Below, piece by piece: positions 9,621 to 21,647 of a stretch of DNA of 64,000 nucleotides. The position numbers were made by a program, and so were the translations under genes. This DNA comes from Symsagittifera roscoffensis. Taxonomy: Eukaryota; Xenacoelomorpha; Acoela; Convolutidae. Every line of letters starts with the position of its first letter. Positions within the stretch are counted from its first letter, which is position 1. Below the pieces are notes generated by a model. The model was not told the DNA's origin, ran no database searches, and saw only the letters and a list, made by a program, of their open reading frames with translations. Location of the stretch: contig NC_087068.1 of assembly GCF_963678635.1 (NCBI RefSeq), positions 47,755,785 to 47,819,784 on the forward strand. Direction: 5' to 3'.

Positions 9621-12149
9621 CTATATCTTAAACTAGAGTAGGACGCAACAGGGATAGATTGGCAAACAGATAAAACACCTAATCTAAGTAAGTTTAATAA
9701 TTATGAATGGAACTGTTCACAAGTTTGTTGGAACACTCAAATAATTATATAAATACTGATACTTTCAAGAATTTTGTACTACTTAAATCAGTAATCACCT
9801 TGAACGATTTTTCAGTAGTTGAACTAAATTAACTCAAATCTTGACAAGAAAAGTATCATCAAAGTCTACTGGATATAGTTTTCACTGCCAAATCTTCATA
9901 GCTTCATCACTCTAACATTGAGAAACTAGAATTCTATTTCAATTTAGGAACACTTTGAATTGAAAGTCCCACCATATTTATCGTAGCTAATTGTGTTTCC
10001 AGATTTTCATCAGCTTTTCTCGGGGAAGGAGGCTTAAATAGTCTTCAAAAAACCTCCTTTACCAAGCACCACAATTAATACAATTATCTAGGTATTCTAG
10101 TTAGTGGCTCTCATCTCAGTAAGGTCGATCTGTCCCCAAATCTTCACGCTGAACAAAATACGGTATCGACAGAACTTCTGACTGCACAAAAATAAGCCCA
10201 TTGAGCATAGTCACTGCAGAATCGAAATCTTGCGACTGAAAGAGCAGCCAAACTCTGGGTACGCAATCCATATCCCAGGCTCAACAAAAAAGTGAGCTCA
10301 CCAATCATCTCACAATATAGTTAATAATCCAGATACAGTCACGGGAAAAGAAGCAGCAGTTTTTAGTTTTCAAAACCGAGCGAATTAACTATCACTTTCT
10401 TCACGTTTTTCGCTGCAGCTATTTAAGATATTGGGTTGAAAATTTGTTAGATGGTTGATAAAACTATTTCATAAGATATCCACAGATATGAAGAAAATGT
10501 TTGAAAAGCGTCGGCCAGTTGATTTTAACTAGTTGGAGAGGTCTTCCTTTTGTAGAAACATCCTTAAAACAGTTTATTGCGTTAAATTTTTGAACTTGAA
10601 AAAAATATTCCAACTCTCTGACTGTAACAAATTTCAAACCAATAAACCACTGAATTTTATGAGAAATTAACGAAGATTTGCCCGAGACAATGGAAAACGG
10701 TGGAAAATACAACAAGACTGCTCATATATCAAGGTAAAGCCTGACTTTTCCGACAGCCTCTCATTTGGTCTCGAATAGTTTCGGTCAAAAAGTTTTGATA
10801 AAAAATAAGTTTTGCACTGGCCATATCAAATTCGAGTGCTGAAGTTGATATGATCAAATATAGTTGACCTCAATTCATTTTGGAACAATTATGAATGCGG
10901 ATGCTTTGCCAGGCATAAATAATTGAAGTATTGAAACTATCGAAAAATTATTCGCGCAGCGTTGCCGTCCGCATTTTAGTCTAGTGCAAGCATGCTCGCT
11001 TGGCAATCCAAATATTTCCGAATCAATACCCATACGCTGTCAGCGTTTGTAAAATCTGTCTGAAATACAAAACAAAACTACCCCAGGCAAATATATTCCT
11101 CATTTTCTCCGAAAATCGGAACAAGACTGCTCCTATCAAGAAAAAGCTCTGAATGATTCGACTGCCCTATTAAGTGTATGTAATGTTCAATTTATAAAAA
11201 ATGTGATGAAACTTCATCAAACAAAATTTTGAGATTTTTTGAATCTCATTCCCTCACACGCCATATAAAATACAAGGTGATACATTTTACTATAGTAACG
11301 GGGAACAATTTAGAAAAATTTCGGAGCCGGATTAAATCATCGATTACGCGTTATAGAACGGAATATATCGCCCTTTGAAATAATTGCAGTTTAAAGAATT
11401 TTTTCTAAAATGAGCTCGAGACAAATAGCTCTCTATACTTTTGAGATGGTAAAAATGATTTCCTTCAAAGATTGCCAGTTTGAAAGTCAACTTCGTCCGA
11501 AAAAAAACCACCGCGAGCACAAATATTCCGTCATTTTCTTCGATAGTCGAACAAAACAGAAAAACAAATATTATTTAAAGCCAACATAATGATGGAAAAA
11601 AGTCAATTAACGTAAGGAAACGGAAATTAATTACTAACTTCGAAGTACCAACTATATTTGACTTTCAAAAAAATTATGATTGACACTTTTGTTTGATAAA
11701 TTGAACACATTTTGAAAAAAAAAAACGAGATAAAAAGGTTAAATTTTGGAATGCTTTGCTGAAACAAAAACTCGAGCAATATAAACAATTTAAATGCAAG
11801 AAAGTAACATTCAAACCTCGAAAAATCAAACGTGACCGTGAGCATAATTTACAATTTTTTCTTTAAAAAATCATCACGACCAATATTAGAGTCTTCATTA
11901 ATTTCATCGACCATCTTTTACCACGCTGCAACTTTGATGACAAAATTGTCATAAAAGCAACTTAGCCGTATAAAAACAATTAAACAAGGACATTCTTATC
12001 GCTGAAAATCGGTCATTATTTTCAAAGAATTTCATTTATTAACCAAAAAATTCGTTCACCACTAGCACTCAAATACAATACATTGAACAAAAACGACTAA
12101 GCATGTATAAAAAATTGTTGAAATTTTTTTTATTACATTAAGATTTAGT
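9621..12149. other. Intergenic, no gene seen
   Basis: AT-rich sequence upstream of the intact sulfotransferase. No ORF with recognisable content, no clear repeat array. The promoter of the gene at 9620 should lie at its left edge, but no core element could be assigned. Confidence 0.5.
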
Positions 12150-12178
12150 GGAAAAAAGCTGTTTCAATTTCCACACAG

Positions 12179-12199
12179 ACGCGAAGCTGAGCTTCGCGT
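12179..12199 (-). repeat. Dispersed hairpin motif M1, perfect copy
   Basis: ACGCGAAGC-TGA-GCTTCGCGT is a perfect 9-bp stem with a 3-nt loop. The same motif in the same flanking context recurs at 13525-13541, in each unit of the satellite at 23.6-25.4 kb, and at 31306, 32080, 45745 and 52272. Confidence 0.8.
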
Positions 12200-12288
12200 T
12201 CCTTGCGATACAAAACACAAAAGCCGCTAAGTCGGAAAAAATTCGAAAAAGTCGAACTAGATTCATCGATAAGGCTAGGTTTGAAACA

Positions 12289-12465
12289 ACAATACCCTCA
12301 AACAAACAAACCCCCCCCCCCCCCCCAAACAAGTCCCCCATACGCTCAAACAAACAAACGAACAAACACACACACACACAAACTTTAATCACGAGTCAAA
12401 TGAAAGAAGTCCCCCATACCCTCAAACAAACAAACAAACAAACAAACACACACACAAACTTTATT
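12289..12465 (+). repeat. Simple-sequence tracts: C16 and (CAAA)n/(CA)n
   Basis: A run of 16 C at 12311-12326 sits among CAAA and CA repeats (for example 12362-12381 and 12421-12456). A duplicated phrase around CCCCCATACSCTCAAACAA and ACTTTAWTCACGAGTC indicates local duplication of about 90 bp. The ORFs here are products of the simple repeats. Confidence 0.9.
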
Positions 12466-13164
12466 CACGAGTCAAATGAAACAATATGCGGCACTATGCC
12501 GATATAATATTGGCCAAAACGTGTTAGTCGAAAAAAAAATAAAAAAACCAAGCCGAAAAAAAAATTAAGACAACTAATAATTACTAAGTCCCCCTCGACC
12601 TCAAAGCAAATACACAGCTGGTCAAACAACGCAACATGTGGCGACTAAGCCGATGTAATATAGGCCAAAACCTATCAAGCCGAAAAAAAGAAAAAGCACA
12701 AAAAAATCAAAACTAATAAGAAGTTTTTATGTCCTCCTCGCCCTCAAAACACAGACACGCACACAAGAACTTTTTCCCCATCAAAAGACAAAACATGCGG
12801 CCCGAAAAAAAGCCAAGAAAATTGTTGTCATGAAAATCTTGGACTATATTTTCTATTAAGACTTTCCAGCATTTTAAGCGATCCTGAGTAGAACATAAAA
12901 ACTATGTTTTTCTTGGAAGCCCTCCAAATCAGGTCACTAAGCCGATATAAATGGCAAAAATAGGCCCGAGCCTACTTAGCCGAAAAAAGGACAAAAAAAC
13001 AAAATTTTAACAAAGCGAATTGGAAAAAGACGGATACTTAAAATTACAAGCTCAACCATGCTTAATATTGCAACCGAGAGGAGTAGAAAAGAGGACGAAG
13101 AGAAGAGAATTAGTGAAGAGGATGTGATGTGTGAAAGAGTCCAGAAGTGAGTCCCGTGGACAAA

Positions 13165-13222
13165 AGTTTTACGGGTAAAAAGTCTAGTACCCGATTGCAA
13201 TACCCTTGCTATCGCAAGGGTA
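13165..13222 (+). repeat. Dispersed hairpin motif M2, copy 1
   Basis: The order AAAAAGTCTAGTACCC, GATTGCAATA, then the hairpin CCCTTGC-TAT-CGCAAGGG is shared with 14425-14485, 32855-32905 and 33713-33765 (and their duplicates at 38.4 and 39.25 kb). Arm bases covary between copies (CCCTTGC/GCAAGGG against CACTTGC/GCAAGTG). Confidence 0.7.
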
Positions 13223-14267
13223 ATAAATTGTTCAGTTTCGGTAAAACCTACGGTGCTTTGTTCCTCGGTGCTTTGTTCCTCAAAAGAAGCCCAGCTGAAA
13301 AAATTTAACTCAAATCTCTCACAACAGACAGCAAAAACCGGATACAGTCTTCATCCCGAACTATATAGCCAAACAAAAATTTCGAGGGAAAACTTGTTTT
13401 CTATGATTAAAACATGCGCAAACAAGGAAACACACACAATTGAGCCGATATGACTGTTCCATAACACCGCTTACAGACCCACCATTAAAGACTTAAAAAC
13501 AGAACTTAGTGACAACTGTACTCAGGCGATCTGAGCTTCGCACAACTTGCAACACAAAACAAGAAAGCCGCTAAGTTGAATTTAAAAAAAATCGAAAATG
13601 TTTAAAACCTAGATTTATTAAAATGAACTATTAAGTCACACTCACCCTTAAAAGACAAGCACACATAACTTTCTTTGCTTGTCAAATACAAAAAATGAGG
13701 TCATTAAACCGATATAATATAGGCCGAAAAAAAATTGCCGGAAACAAAAATAAAAATTAAGACTAAAAAGTTTATTTATTCCCCCTCACCCTCAAAACAT
13801 GTACCCGCACAACTTTTTTGCTTGTCAAAAGACGCAAAATCAGTCACGTAAGCCGATTTGTTATACGCCTAAAGCTATCAAGCGGAACAAAAAGGCAATG
13901 AAAAAAGCCGAAAAAAATATTATAGAAAACTCTAAATGCCATTAAGATTTTTAGAAATTTGTGCTATCCAGAGGGGAGCATTAAAAATGTTTTCCTTGAA
14001 ACTGCTCAAAAATAGGTCACTAATCTGATAAAAACTATGCCAAAATCAATTGGGCAGAAAAAAATTTTCAAGTTAAAAAACAAAAGAAAATATAAGTTGT
14101 AAAAATAAGTGAAATTACAAATAGCAGAAATACAATCAAAACATTAAAAGCAACTACAATATAACTTGCGTAAGGCAAAAAAATTCTATGATGTGGAAAC
14201 TAAGCCGACGAAACATAAGCAGGTAAATAATAAGACCATTTTTTTGAAACTGAACTTGCCGTTTAAG

Positions 14268-14485
14268 AAAACAGGTCCTGTCAGATTCGAACCTAAAAAC
14301 ATTGCCGCCCCAACTTATTCGTTACCTCCAGAACAAGCGTACCGGAGACGCAAATAAATTTGAATTTATAATGATGAGAGTCTAAATTTACCATTTCCAA
14401 TTTTGACCATTCTGTGAACAAAGTTATTTACGGAAAAAATTCCAGTACACGATTGCAATACCAATGCTTATCGCAAGGGTAAAAG
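14268..14485 (-). repeat. tRNA-like unit with T-tract and upstream M2 hairpin
   Basis: On the minus strand a B-box match AGGTTCGAATC (14283-14294) is preceded by an A-box-like segment (14322-14343). It is followed within about 20 nt by GACCTGTTTT, a possible RNA polymerase III terminator. Upstream on that strand, at 14425-14485, is an M2 hairpin copy. Similar units occur at 32.3-34.25 kb. It does not fold as a functional tRNA by eye, so it is best read as SINE-like. Confidence 0.5.
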
Positions 14486-15147
14486 AGTAATGGACTCGGA
14501 GAAACAGAAAAAAAACTGACTAAATCGAGTTCTTAATAAAAAAAATAACCAAAAAAGTACGATTGGTGTTTTTTGATAAAACTAACCCCATTCGAGAAAA
14601 CTGGATCAATAAGTAATTCCAATAGATCAATTTTTATTCCGCTGGGAGATCTATAAATTAAATTCATCTTTCGACACTAGAAGTTGTTCACGTTTTTTGC
14701 GGCATTTCCACGTTTGTATGGGAGAGCGCTATCTACGTACTTTTCAGCAGATGAATATCAATTGAAATCAAAATAAATACCCAAGTGCAATCATAAATGC
14801 ATTAACATGTATAAATGCACATATGTAGTAATTAGAGTATTTCAAGACTTTCACCTGAAAATAAAACTAAAAAGAAGTCACCAAGACCTAAGAGTCCTCT
14901 CTACGTTAATTACTATTAATAAATCAGAAAACAAATAGTTAAAAACGATTAATGCACGATAATTTTACCGAACAAAAATGACACTTTTATCAATCCCTAC
15001 AAGACCAACTTAAAATAAGATAAAAATTCATTTCGTACATGAAAAATTACAATCTGATCCAGAATAGAAATTATCAATTCAATTTAATTCAAGCTCATCA
15101 AAAAATATTGTCGCAGCTGAAAGGTTGAATAAAAGAGTCAACGAGTT

Positions 15148-16666
15148 TCAAATAAACTTCTCAACAATAGAGTCGTCTCCGAAAGTGTTTCTCGTAGCTT
15201 CGTCAAACTTCCCTTCATACTCTTTCGAGAAATGTTCCTTCCATCCAGCTACTTGACCCTTGTTGATCATATGACCTCTATTACTTAACCCCTTTTCGTA
15301 TCTTTCTTTCATCTCGCCAACTGAAGTCAGTAGATGAAGGTCATTCATAAGAACTTCATTGAGTGGCGTCAGGCTTACACATCAAGTCTTTCATATAGAC
15401 GCCTAGATTTTCATATTACAAAAAAAGAAATTGAATCAGTCGTCGAATCAGATTTGTTTACCTTTGTTCACTAAAAGTTTTTCTGTTTTCACTAAAAGTG
15501 CGACAATACAGTTTATTTTTCAGCTGTTTTTCGAAATGATAAAGTGAGAAATTTTTCGAAACAAATACCTGAAGCGGACTATAAAAAAGACTTGAGAAAT
15601 GAGTTGATTTTTTCGATGGTCTCATTAAAATGTTGATGGATGTCTTCGTAGTGGATCAACAGATTGTTCTCCGGAAACTTTCTGAAAAAAACACTGCTAC
15701 TTTAAGCGCCTACTGATTTATGCTCCTGCTTAGGGTCTGAAAACTCATTGGTAAAAATTCCTTTTTCTCATTATAGCACACCATAACCCCACACAAATAG
15801 AAACAGCAAATTATAAACCCCATGATACCATAATCATACGGCGTTGAATCTATTTTTTGCTACTGTACTAAAGTAAGGATTATAATGAAATTGACACTAA
15901 CATAATCAAAAATAACAGCTACAAGATCAACTTGAGAGGAAAAGTTGTAACTTTTACCATTTCTTCAGTTATAAAATGTTGTTTGACTTCAAAGGAAAAG
16001 AAGTTAAATTAAGACAAAACGTAATTCAATGGATGTCCTTAAAATAAAAAATGAATGTGCAGGGTTAATGAGGAAAAGAGGACTGAAGATCACGAATTCT
16101 ACATTACCGACAGTATTTCACCCATTCTCTGTTCCAATTCCACCAACTTCCATAAATCACTTCTCCTTCCAGAAAAAAATCCAGAAACTGGTCCAGATTG
16201 GCACTTCTGCGGAAATTCTCGTAAATAGGGTTGTTCCTGTAAAACTTGTCCAAACTAACCACTGTATCCTTTGGATTTCTAACCACAACTATATTTTTTC
16301 TTTTCTGAGAAAAAATTTCCTGAGGCGCCAAATGAGTAGGCAAATGATGTTTGAAAAGTCGAGGGCTGTCAGTCATCAATTTCACTCTTTCATAGCCAAA
16401 TGTTCTAGACGTTGGAGATTGAAATTCCAAATACGGAAAAAGCATTCTTAGTTCAGAAGGTCCACAGTTCCTCAGCTTATCCAGACCAAAAACAAGTCCA
16501 ATTAGATATTTTGGGTCCATGTTGTTCCAGTTCTAGGGTAAGTTGACAGATATATGTCAGTTGGGTTTCCTTGAAAATTTTTGGTTTTCAAGATAGATTC
16601 TTTGGAGATGGCTCCTTCAAATAAAACGCCCTCGAACGTGAAAGAATTCTGAACCAGTTCAATCAT
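15148..16666 (-). pseudogene. Second sulfotransferase paralogue, frameshifted
   Basis: Same exon layout as the gene at 6276-9620: exons 16108-16666, 15592-15681 and 15148-15373 (559, 90 and 226 nt; introns 426 and 218 bp). The start ATG is at 16664-16666. It keeps the PAPS loop TYPRTGTTW, the RNPKDTVVS motif, HYED and the C-terminal NKGQVAGW. Compared with the paralogue one base is missing near 16505, which shifts the frame about four codons after the PAPS loop and gives an immediate TAA. The second donor has drifted from GTAATT to GTCTTT. Exon 3 remains a clean ORF. The sequence is therefore a recently inactivated tandem duplicate, unless the missing base is an assembly error. Confidence 0.85.
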
Positions 16667-17339
16667 TGATATCGAAAATCAGAGTTTAGCTCAAATGGAG
16701 TAACTTATTTCCAGATACAGAAGATACCCAATCTTTGCATTTCTAATACAACCTGATCCTTAGTTTAACGCTAATCTGGAAATACTTACGCAATCAAAAA
16801 TTACGTTCAACGGTTTTGTTAAAGCTATTTTAAAAGTGATCGTCATTAAGCACAGTAGCGGATTTGAGAGAGGGGGGTTGGACGCCTACTACAGAGATTC
16901 GACCTACCCTTGGTTCTATTTTGATAATTTTTTTTCTAAAGGCGCCAATATTTACGTTTTTTCGAAGGTGAAGCTGCGCCAAAAAACAGAAATTTTTGCC
17001 AAAACAGGGTCTTTTAGTGTTTTGGGAGAGCTCGGAAAGTCAATTGGTCGACCTACAAAAGAACAAGATCCACATTTTTTTGAATATCCTCCCTCGAGAA
17101 ATTCCCTAAGAAAACAAAGGGAAGACGACGTAGATTGTTTTTTTTTCGGCCCACTACTCTGAAAAATGGATCAATTGTGGTATAACCAGGAATGAGCATT
17201 TTTATTTACTAGCGTATGACTCGCACCTACGGTGCTTCAAATAGCTCGTTGAATGTAAGAGCTTCTTAAAACATGAATTAAAACATAGATATTCAACGCA
17301 ACCGTGAAGATAACTGGGCTCATCTATCAGGGGTTTCTA
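16667..17339. other. Intergenic, no gene seen
   Basis: Upstream of the broken sulfotransferase. A 108-codon ORF at 16836-17162 has no recognisable domain and no codon pattern that stands out, so it is not called. Repeat-family sequence begins at its right edge. Confidence 0.45.
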
Positions 17340-18640
17340 TTTAATAAAAAACGCCATGTCTCGAGATCAAAATGATTTGAGCGAACAAAATTATAGGGCA
17401 GATTTGCTACTCTATATTGATCCCTGAGAGCATCCCACCATAGCATTAAGAATTTCAATTTCTATTATTTGTTGTTAAATCTGTTTTTTTTGAAAAAGTA
17501 TTGAAAAAATCATGAGAAACGCATAGCTCAGAAACACAAAAAAAACATTTGAGCAGTACAACTTAGAGTCCAAATTTGTACTCTGACAGAACTCCCTGAA
17601 TCCACCCTGACAGAACCCCACCGTTAGGGCTGAGAACTTCAATATCGGTTATATTTTTTTAATTAAAGTTTTTCGAAGCAAAAAAATGAAATCGTCACAT
17701 CACGGAACCCAGCAGGATTTGATCAGTCATATCTAGCGGGCAGACTTGAATCGCCGACGTGTAACTGGCAGCACCTCACTAGAGTGATGAGAATTTCAAG
17801 TTCAGTTAGTATTTTAAGATCTAAAATTTTTTGAAAAATCATAAAAAACCCCTCATCTCGAAAACCAAAAGGATTTGAGCAGTCATACTAAGACGCCAGA
17901 ATTGCAACCACTGAGTGTACCCTGACAGCCCGTCATTGTAGGGTTAAGAATTTGACAGCAGACCACTAGAGGGTTGAGAATTTCAAATTCGGTTAGTTTT
18001 TTTAAAGAATTTGAAGAAAAAAAAACACGTAATTAACAACGCCATATCTCGAAAACCTAAGAAATTGAGCAATCTTACTTGGACGCCAGATTTACCGCCT
18101 CTGAGTGTACCCTGACATCACCCCAAGATAGCGTTGAAGTTTCAAGTACGGTTTAGATTTTTTACATTTAGGTTTTATGAAAAAAAAATTTGAAAAAACG
18201 CCATATCTCAAAAACCAAAATGATTTGAGCAGTCATGCTACGACGCCTGATTTGCAACTTCTGAGTGTAGACTGGCAGCACCCTTATTGTAGGGTTGAGA
18301 TTTTCAAGTTCAGTTAGTTTATTTCAAAAAAGAAAAAACCATAAAAACGTCAGATCTCGAAAACCAAAAGGATTTGAGCAGACCTACTTGGACACAAGAT
18401 TTTCAACTCCTGAGTGTAGTCTGACAGCGTCCCTCTGTAGGGTTGAGAATTGCAATTTCGGTTACTTTTTTATTTCTATTTTTATTGAAAAATCATAAAA
18501 ACGCCATGTCTCGAAAACCAAAATGATTTGAGCAGTCATGCTTGGACGCCTGATTTGCCACTTCTGAGTGTAGCCTGACAGCACCCTTATTGTAGGGTTC
18601 AGAATTTCAAGTTCGGTTAGTTTATTTTCATATCTAAATT
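17340..18640 (+). repeat. Degenerate tandem array, about 150-190-bp units, 8 copies
   Basis: The phrase ACGCCATRTCTCGAAAACCAAA followed by GATTTGAGCAGTCATNCTWGGACGCC, then CTGAGTGTA, CTGACAGCACCC and TAGGGTTGAGAATTTCAAGTTCGGTTAG recurs with starts near 17350, 17515, 17690, 17845, 18038, 18198, 18345 and 18500. Spacing varies from about 147 to 193 bp because of poly-A and poly-T length changes. Copies are clearly diverged, so this is an old array. Confidence 0.85.
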
Positions 18641-21600
18641 TTTTTGTAAAAAAAAATAAAAATCATAAAAAGATAAAATCATAAACTGAGTAAACATTTC
18701 AACCCTTGCAATGTTTTGGCCTTTTATTAAACTTAGATTAAAAAAACTTAGGCTCATAGCAATTAATTTAAATTTAAAACGTTTCTTCTTTTCTTTAATT
18801 GATACAACCTCCGTATTAAAATTTGCAATTTAATTGAAAAAACTAAAATGATTAGCAATATTGAAAATTAAATGGCAAATCAAAAAGTTTTTAAATCCTT
18901 TCTTTAAAAAAGCTCGACACTGGAGCTTTAAAATCGCATTAGTGTGATTCGGATTCCAGAGAATAATCAATGAAATCTTCTCATTTTCCAGCAAAATTCG
19001 ACAGTTTTTTTCCAATTTTCAAAGCGAAATCTGATTACACTGAACTGCAGTTTTGATGACACCCAACTCATTTCTACAATTTGACTAAAAGTTATTTCAT
19101 TCAGCTATAAGTATCTTCCAGTCAAAAAAGAAGGATATAAACTGCAGAATGGAAGATACTTATAGCCGAATAGTTGGGGCCGAATAGTTATAATCAAAAA
19201 AAAATATATCGAAACAAAGTCAAGGTTACTCGAATTACAAAGTGTAGGAGTAAAAGTAAATAGAACTTAAGTTCAAGGAAAAATGTTTACATATAAAAAA
19301 AAAACAATTCTAAAATGTGGCAACTAAGCCAAAAAAACATAATGAGACAAATAATAGGCCGAGTTTTGAATGCTCTTCCTCTACAAAATTTTGAGTTTTG
19401 CATGCTCTTCCTCTATCAAATAGTAAGTCAAATAGGTAACCGATGTGACCAATTACTTTGCCTCCAATCAAATTGAAACAACTTTGAGGACGAGTAACTC
19501 GTCACGCTTAAATGATTCGCGCTTCTGCTATCATCATCATAGTTAAATTCTTTAGATGAATTAGTCCCACAACGTGAGCACATTAGCAAACGTCAAACCA
19601 CCCCCCCCCCCCCACCAAAAAAAGACAAACATTTGATAGCAGGTGAAATATTTATTTGAATTTAAATAACCGGATTGCCCAAAATGGGCTGAATGAAGAA
19701 AACAAGCCCAAGAATAAATTTTCCAAAACTTGATTGAAAAGCCGGAATACTTAAACACAGACAAACAGACGCAATAAGCCTTGATCAAAATATCAGTTTT
19801 ATCCCATCAATACACCATACAAACAACAGCGCTGAAACTTGAAAATTTCGAAATGTTGAACAGCTGTTTTACCCAGGCACCTGTGACATCTAATTTTGTT
19901 GATGCCAATAGGGCGGTCGTTGGAACAAGAACGGAAAATGAGACCAAAAAAACATACCCAGAAGGCAGTTGGAAAAGGTCAAGAAACTCAACGAAAAACT
20001 GATTTCGATTTTGTTTTTTCAAATTACGAGTTCCATATTGCATTTCATATTCAAACTATATCGCACAATAGCTCTTTGAATTTCAAAAAACTTGTATAAT
20101 TGAAACACTTTTGATCTACCTGACTCAAATCGTCAACAAAATGAATGGGGGGTAGTTTTTTATTCCGTCATGAAATCTAAGTTTAAAATCCACTTTTGAA
20201 ACCGAAAGTCGATCAGGTTCTTTGTGAATTCTACCTTTTTTTTCTTTTCGATAGTGGAGCTTCCCTTACTTTTAACGAACAAATGAACTGAACTTGAAAA
20301 GAACTTGAACGATGATTATCATCTGTGGGACTAAACGGAAACTCAACGAGCGTTGAGAAAACCAAGAAAGAGCAGTTTGGTTAAACCAGCCAAACAAATG
20401 AGCTTCTTTCAAATTAAAAATGAAATGTGTTTTCAATACGTAATTTTTGATAGTCTAGAGGCAATTTTTGATAACAATTTTTCAGCCTTGATTTCAATTT
20501 CGCTTTGAACTTCCACCAGTATTTTCAACAATTGACATCTTTATAATAAAGCAACCTAATTCGATCAATAGATGCATTTGCCGCTGAAAATTCTAATAAA
20601 ATTCCATTTCTCGATTCTCAAAAAAAAAACAAGAACCGCCTACGAAGAAATTTCCTACCAACTCATTAATGATTTCCAATATATTGGCGCCAAATATACT
20701 ATAAAAATATATCTAGTGCTCTGTAACCCAATTGGGTTCGTTAACTGTCCCCTCATTGTTTCTGGTGCTTCATGTTTAAATTCTCGTTATTTGCATATTC
20801 ACCATTAACAATGAGAAATAAATTCTTTCTTTCGTGGAAAATTAATCGAAAAAACTAGGAAAAGTCGAAAAAACTAGATCTACTCTGGAAACCAGAAAAC
20901 TAATAATACAATAAGATGTAAAAATTTACCATCGGAAAACTTAACAGGCGGTATAAAAAAAACGTCAGAGCAGAAACCCTTAAGCCGAAAAAAAATTTGA
21001 AATCGGAAAAAATTTTAAACTATAAAAAAATTAATAAAGCTCATCCCCCTTAAAACTCAAAACGCACAGACACACAAAAAAATTTTCGGTCATCAAACGA
21101 TGAAAAATGCGGCCCACTAATCCGATGTAAAGTATACCGAAAGCTATCAAACCGAGAAAAAAAGAAAAAAAAACTAATTTCTTTGAAGGGAGGTGAAATT
21201 AATAATCTCGAAACAAGGAAAATCAATTCTCAAGAGGACAAAATGTTTACAATTTGTTGCTATTAGGTAATGCTGTCAGAATGGCCTTCGAAATCTCGTA
21301 TTTTCGTATTGACTATATGAGATCTAATAGCGAGCACTAGAAAACTAATTACAGATTTAGCGCGCAAATTTTGAAATTCACAAGACCGCTAAACTATAAC
21401 AGATTTGAGGGAGCAGAAACATTTTTCAGTTTACTGTTGCAAAAAATTTGGCCTGCTACAAAGATTTTAAGTAAGAATCACCATTTGAATTGCGTCTTTA
21501 GACCAATTTGCCTTCGAGTCTTTTCGGCTGTTAAAAACAATCCAATAGAAAAATTAATTAGACATTCATGAAAATTTACAGCGCTGCTAAAGCTATAATT

Positions 21601-21647
21601 GCATTCAAATAATTCCTTGTACTAAAAATTGGCGTTGTTAACTAAAT
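18641..21647. other. Gene-free stretch with hairpin, poly-C and repeat relics
   Basis: No supported gene. Contains a 13-C run (19601-19613), a perfect hairpin (19104-19166, listed separately), and relics of the 12-14-kb family (about 19315-19380 and 20980-21180). The remainder is AT-rich DNA downstream of the NLR gene. Confidence 0.5.
19104..19166. repeat. Perfect 17-bp inverted repeat with 29-nt spacer
   Basis: GCTATAAGTATCTTCCA (19104-19120) is the exact reverse complement of 19150-19166. The flanking TTCA and TGAA-like bases extend it imperfectly. It could form a hairpin. No coding context. Confidence 0.8.

Larger units (their letters stand above)
12150..14120. repeat. Degenerate tandem/dispersed repeat family (CCGATATAATATAGGCC type)
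   Basis: At least five diverged copies follow one another. Shared phrases in order are a GCGAAGC hairpin, a CTTGCRAYACAAAACA phrase, GCCGCTAAGT, CCCTCRCCCTCAAA, CRCACAMAACTTTNT, AAAACATGCGGC, and AAGCCGATATAATATAGGCC followed by CCGAAAAAA. Clear starts lie near 12180, 12580, 12730, 13525 and 13780. An isolated relic of the same family is at 20980-21180 and weaker traces are at 14190 and 19315. No coding capacity. This looks like an old non-autonomous element amplified in place. Confidence 0.7.

Noticed and set aside
12138..12507. ORFs of 84-119 codons
   Set aside because: Generated by C-tract and CAAA/CA microsatellites.
16836..17162. 108-codon plus-strand ORF
   Set aside because: No motif, flanked by repeat sequence, and not repeated elsewhere; insufficient support.
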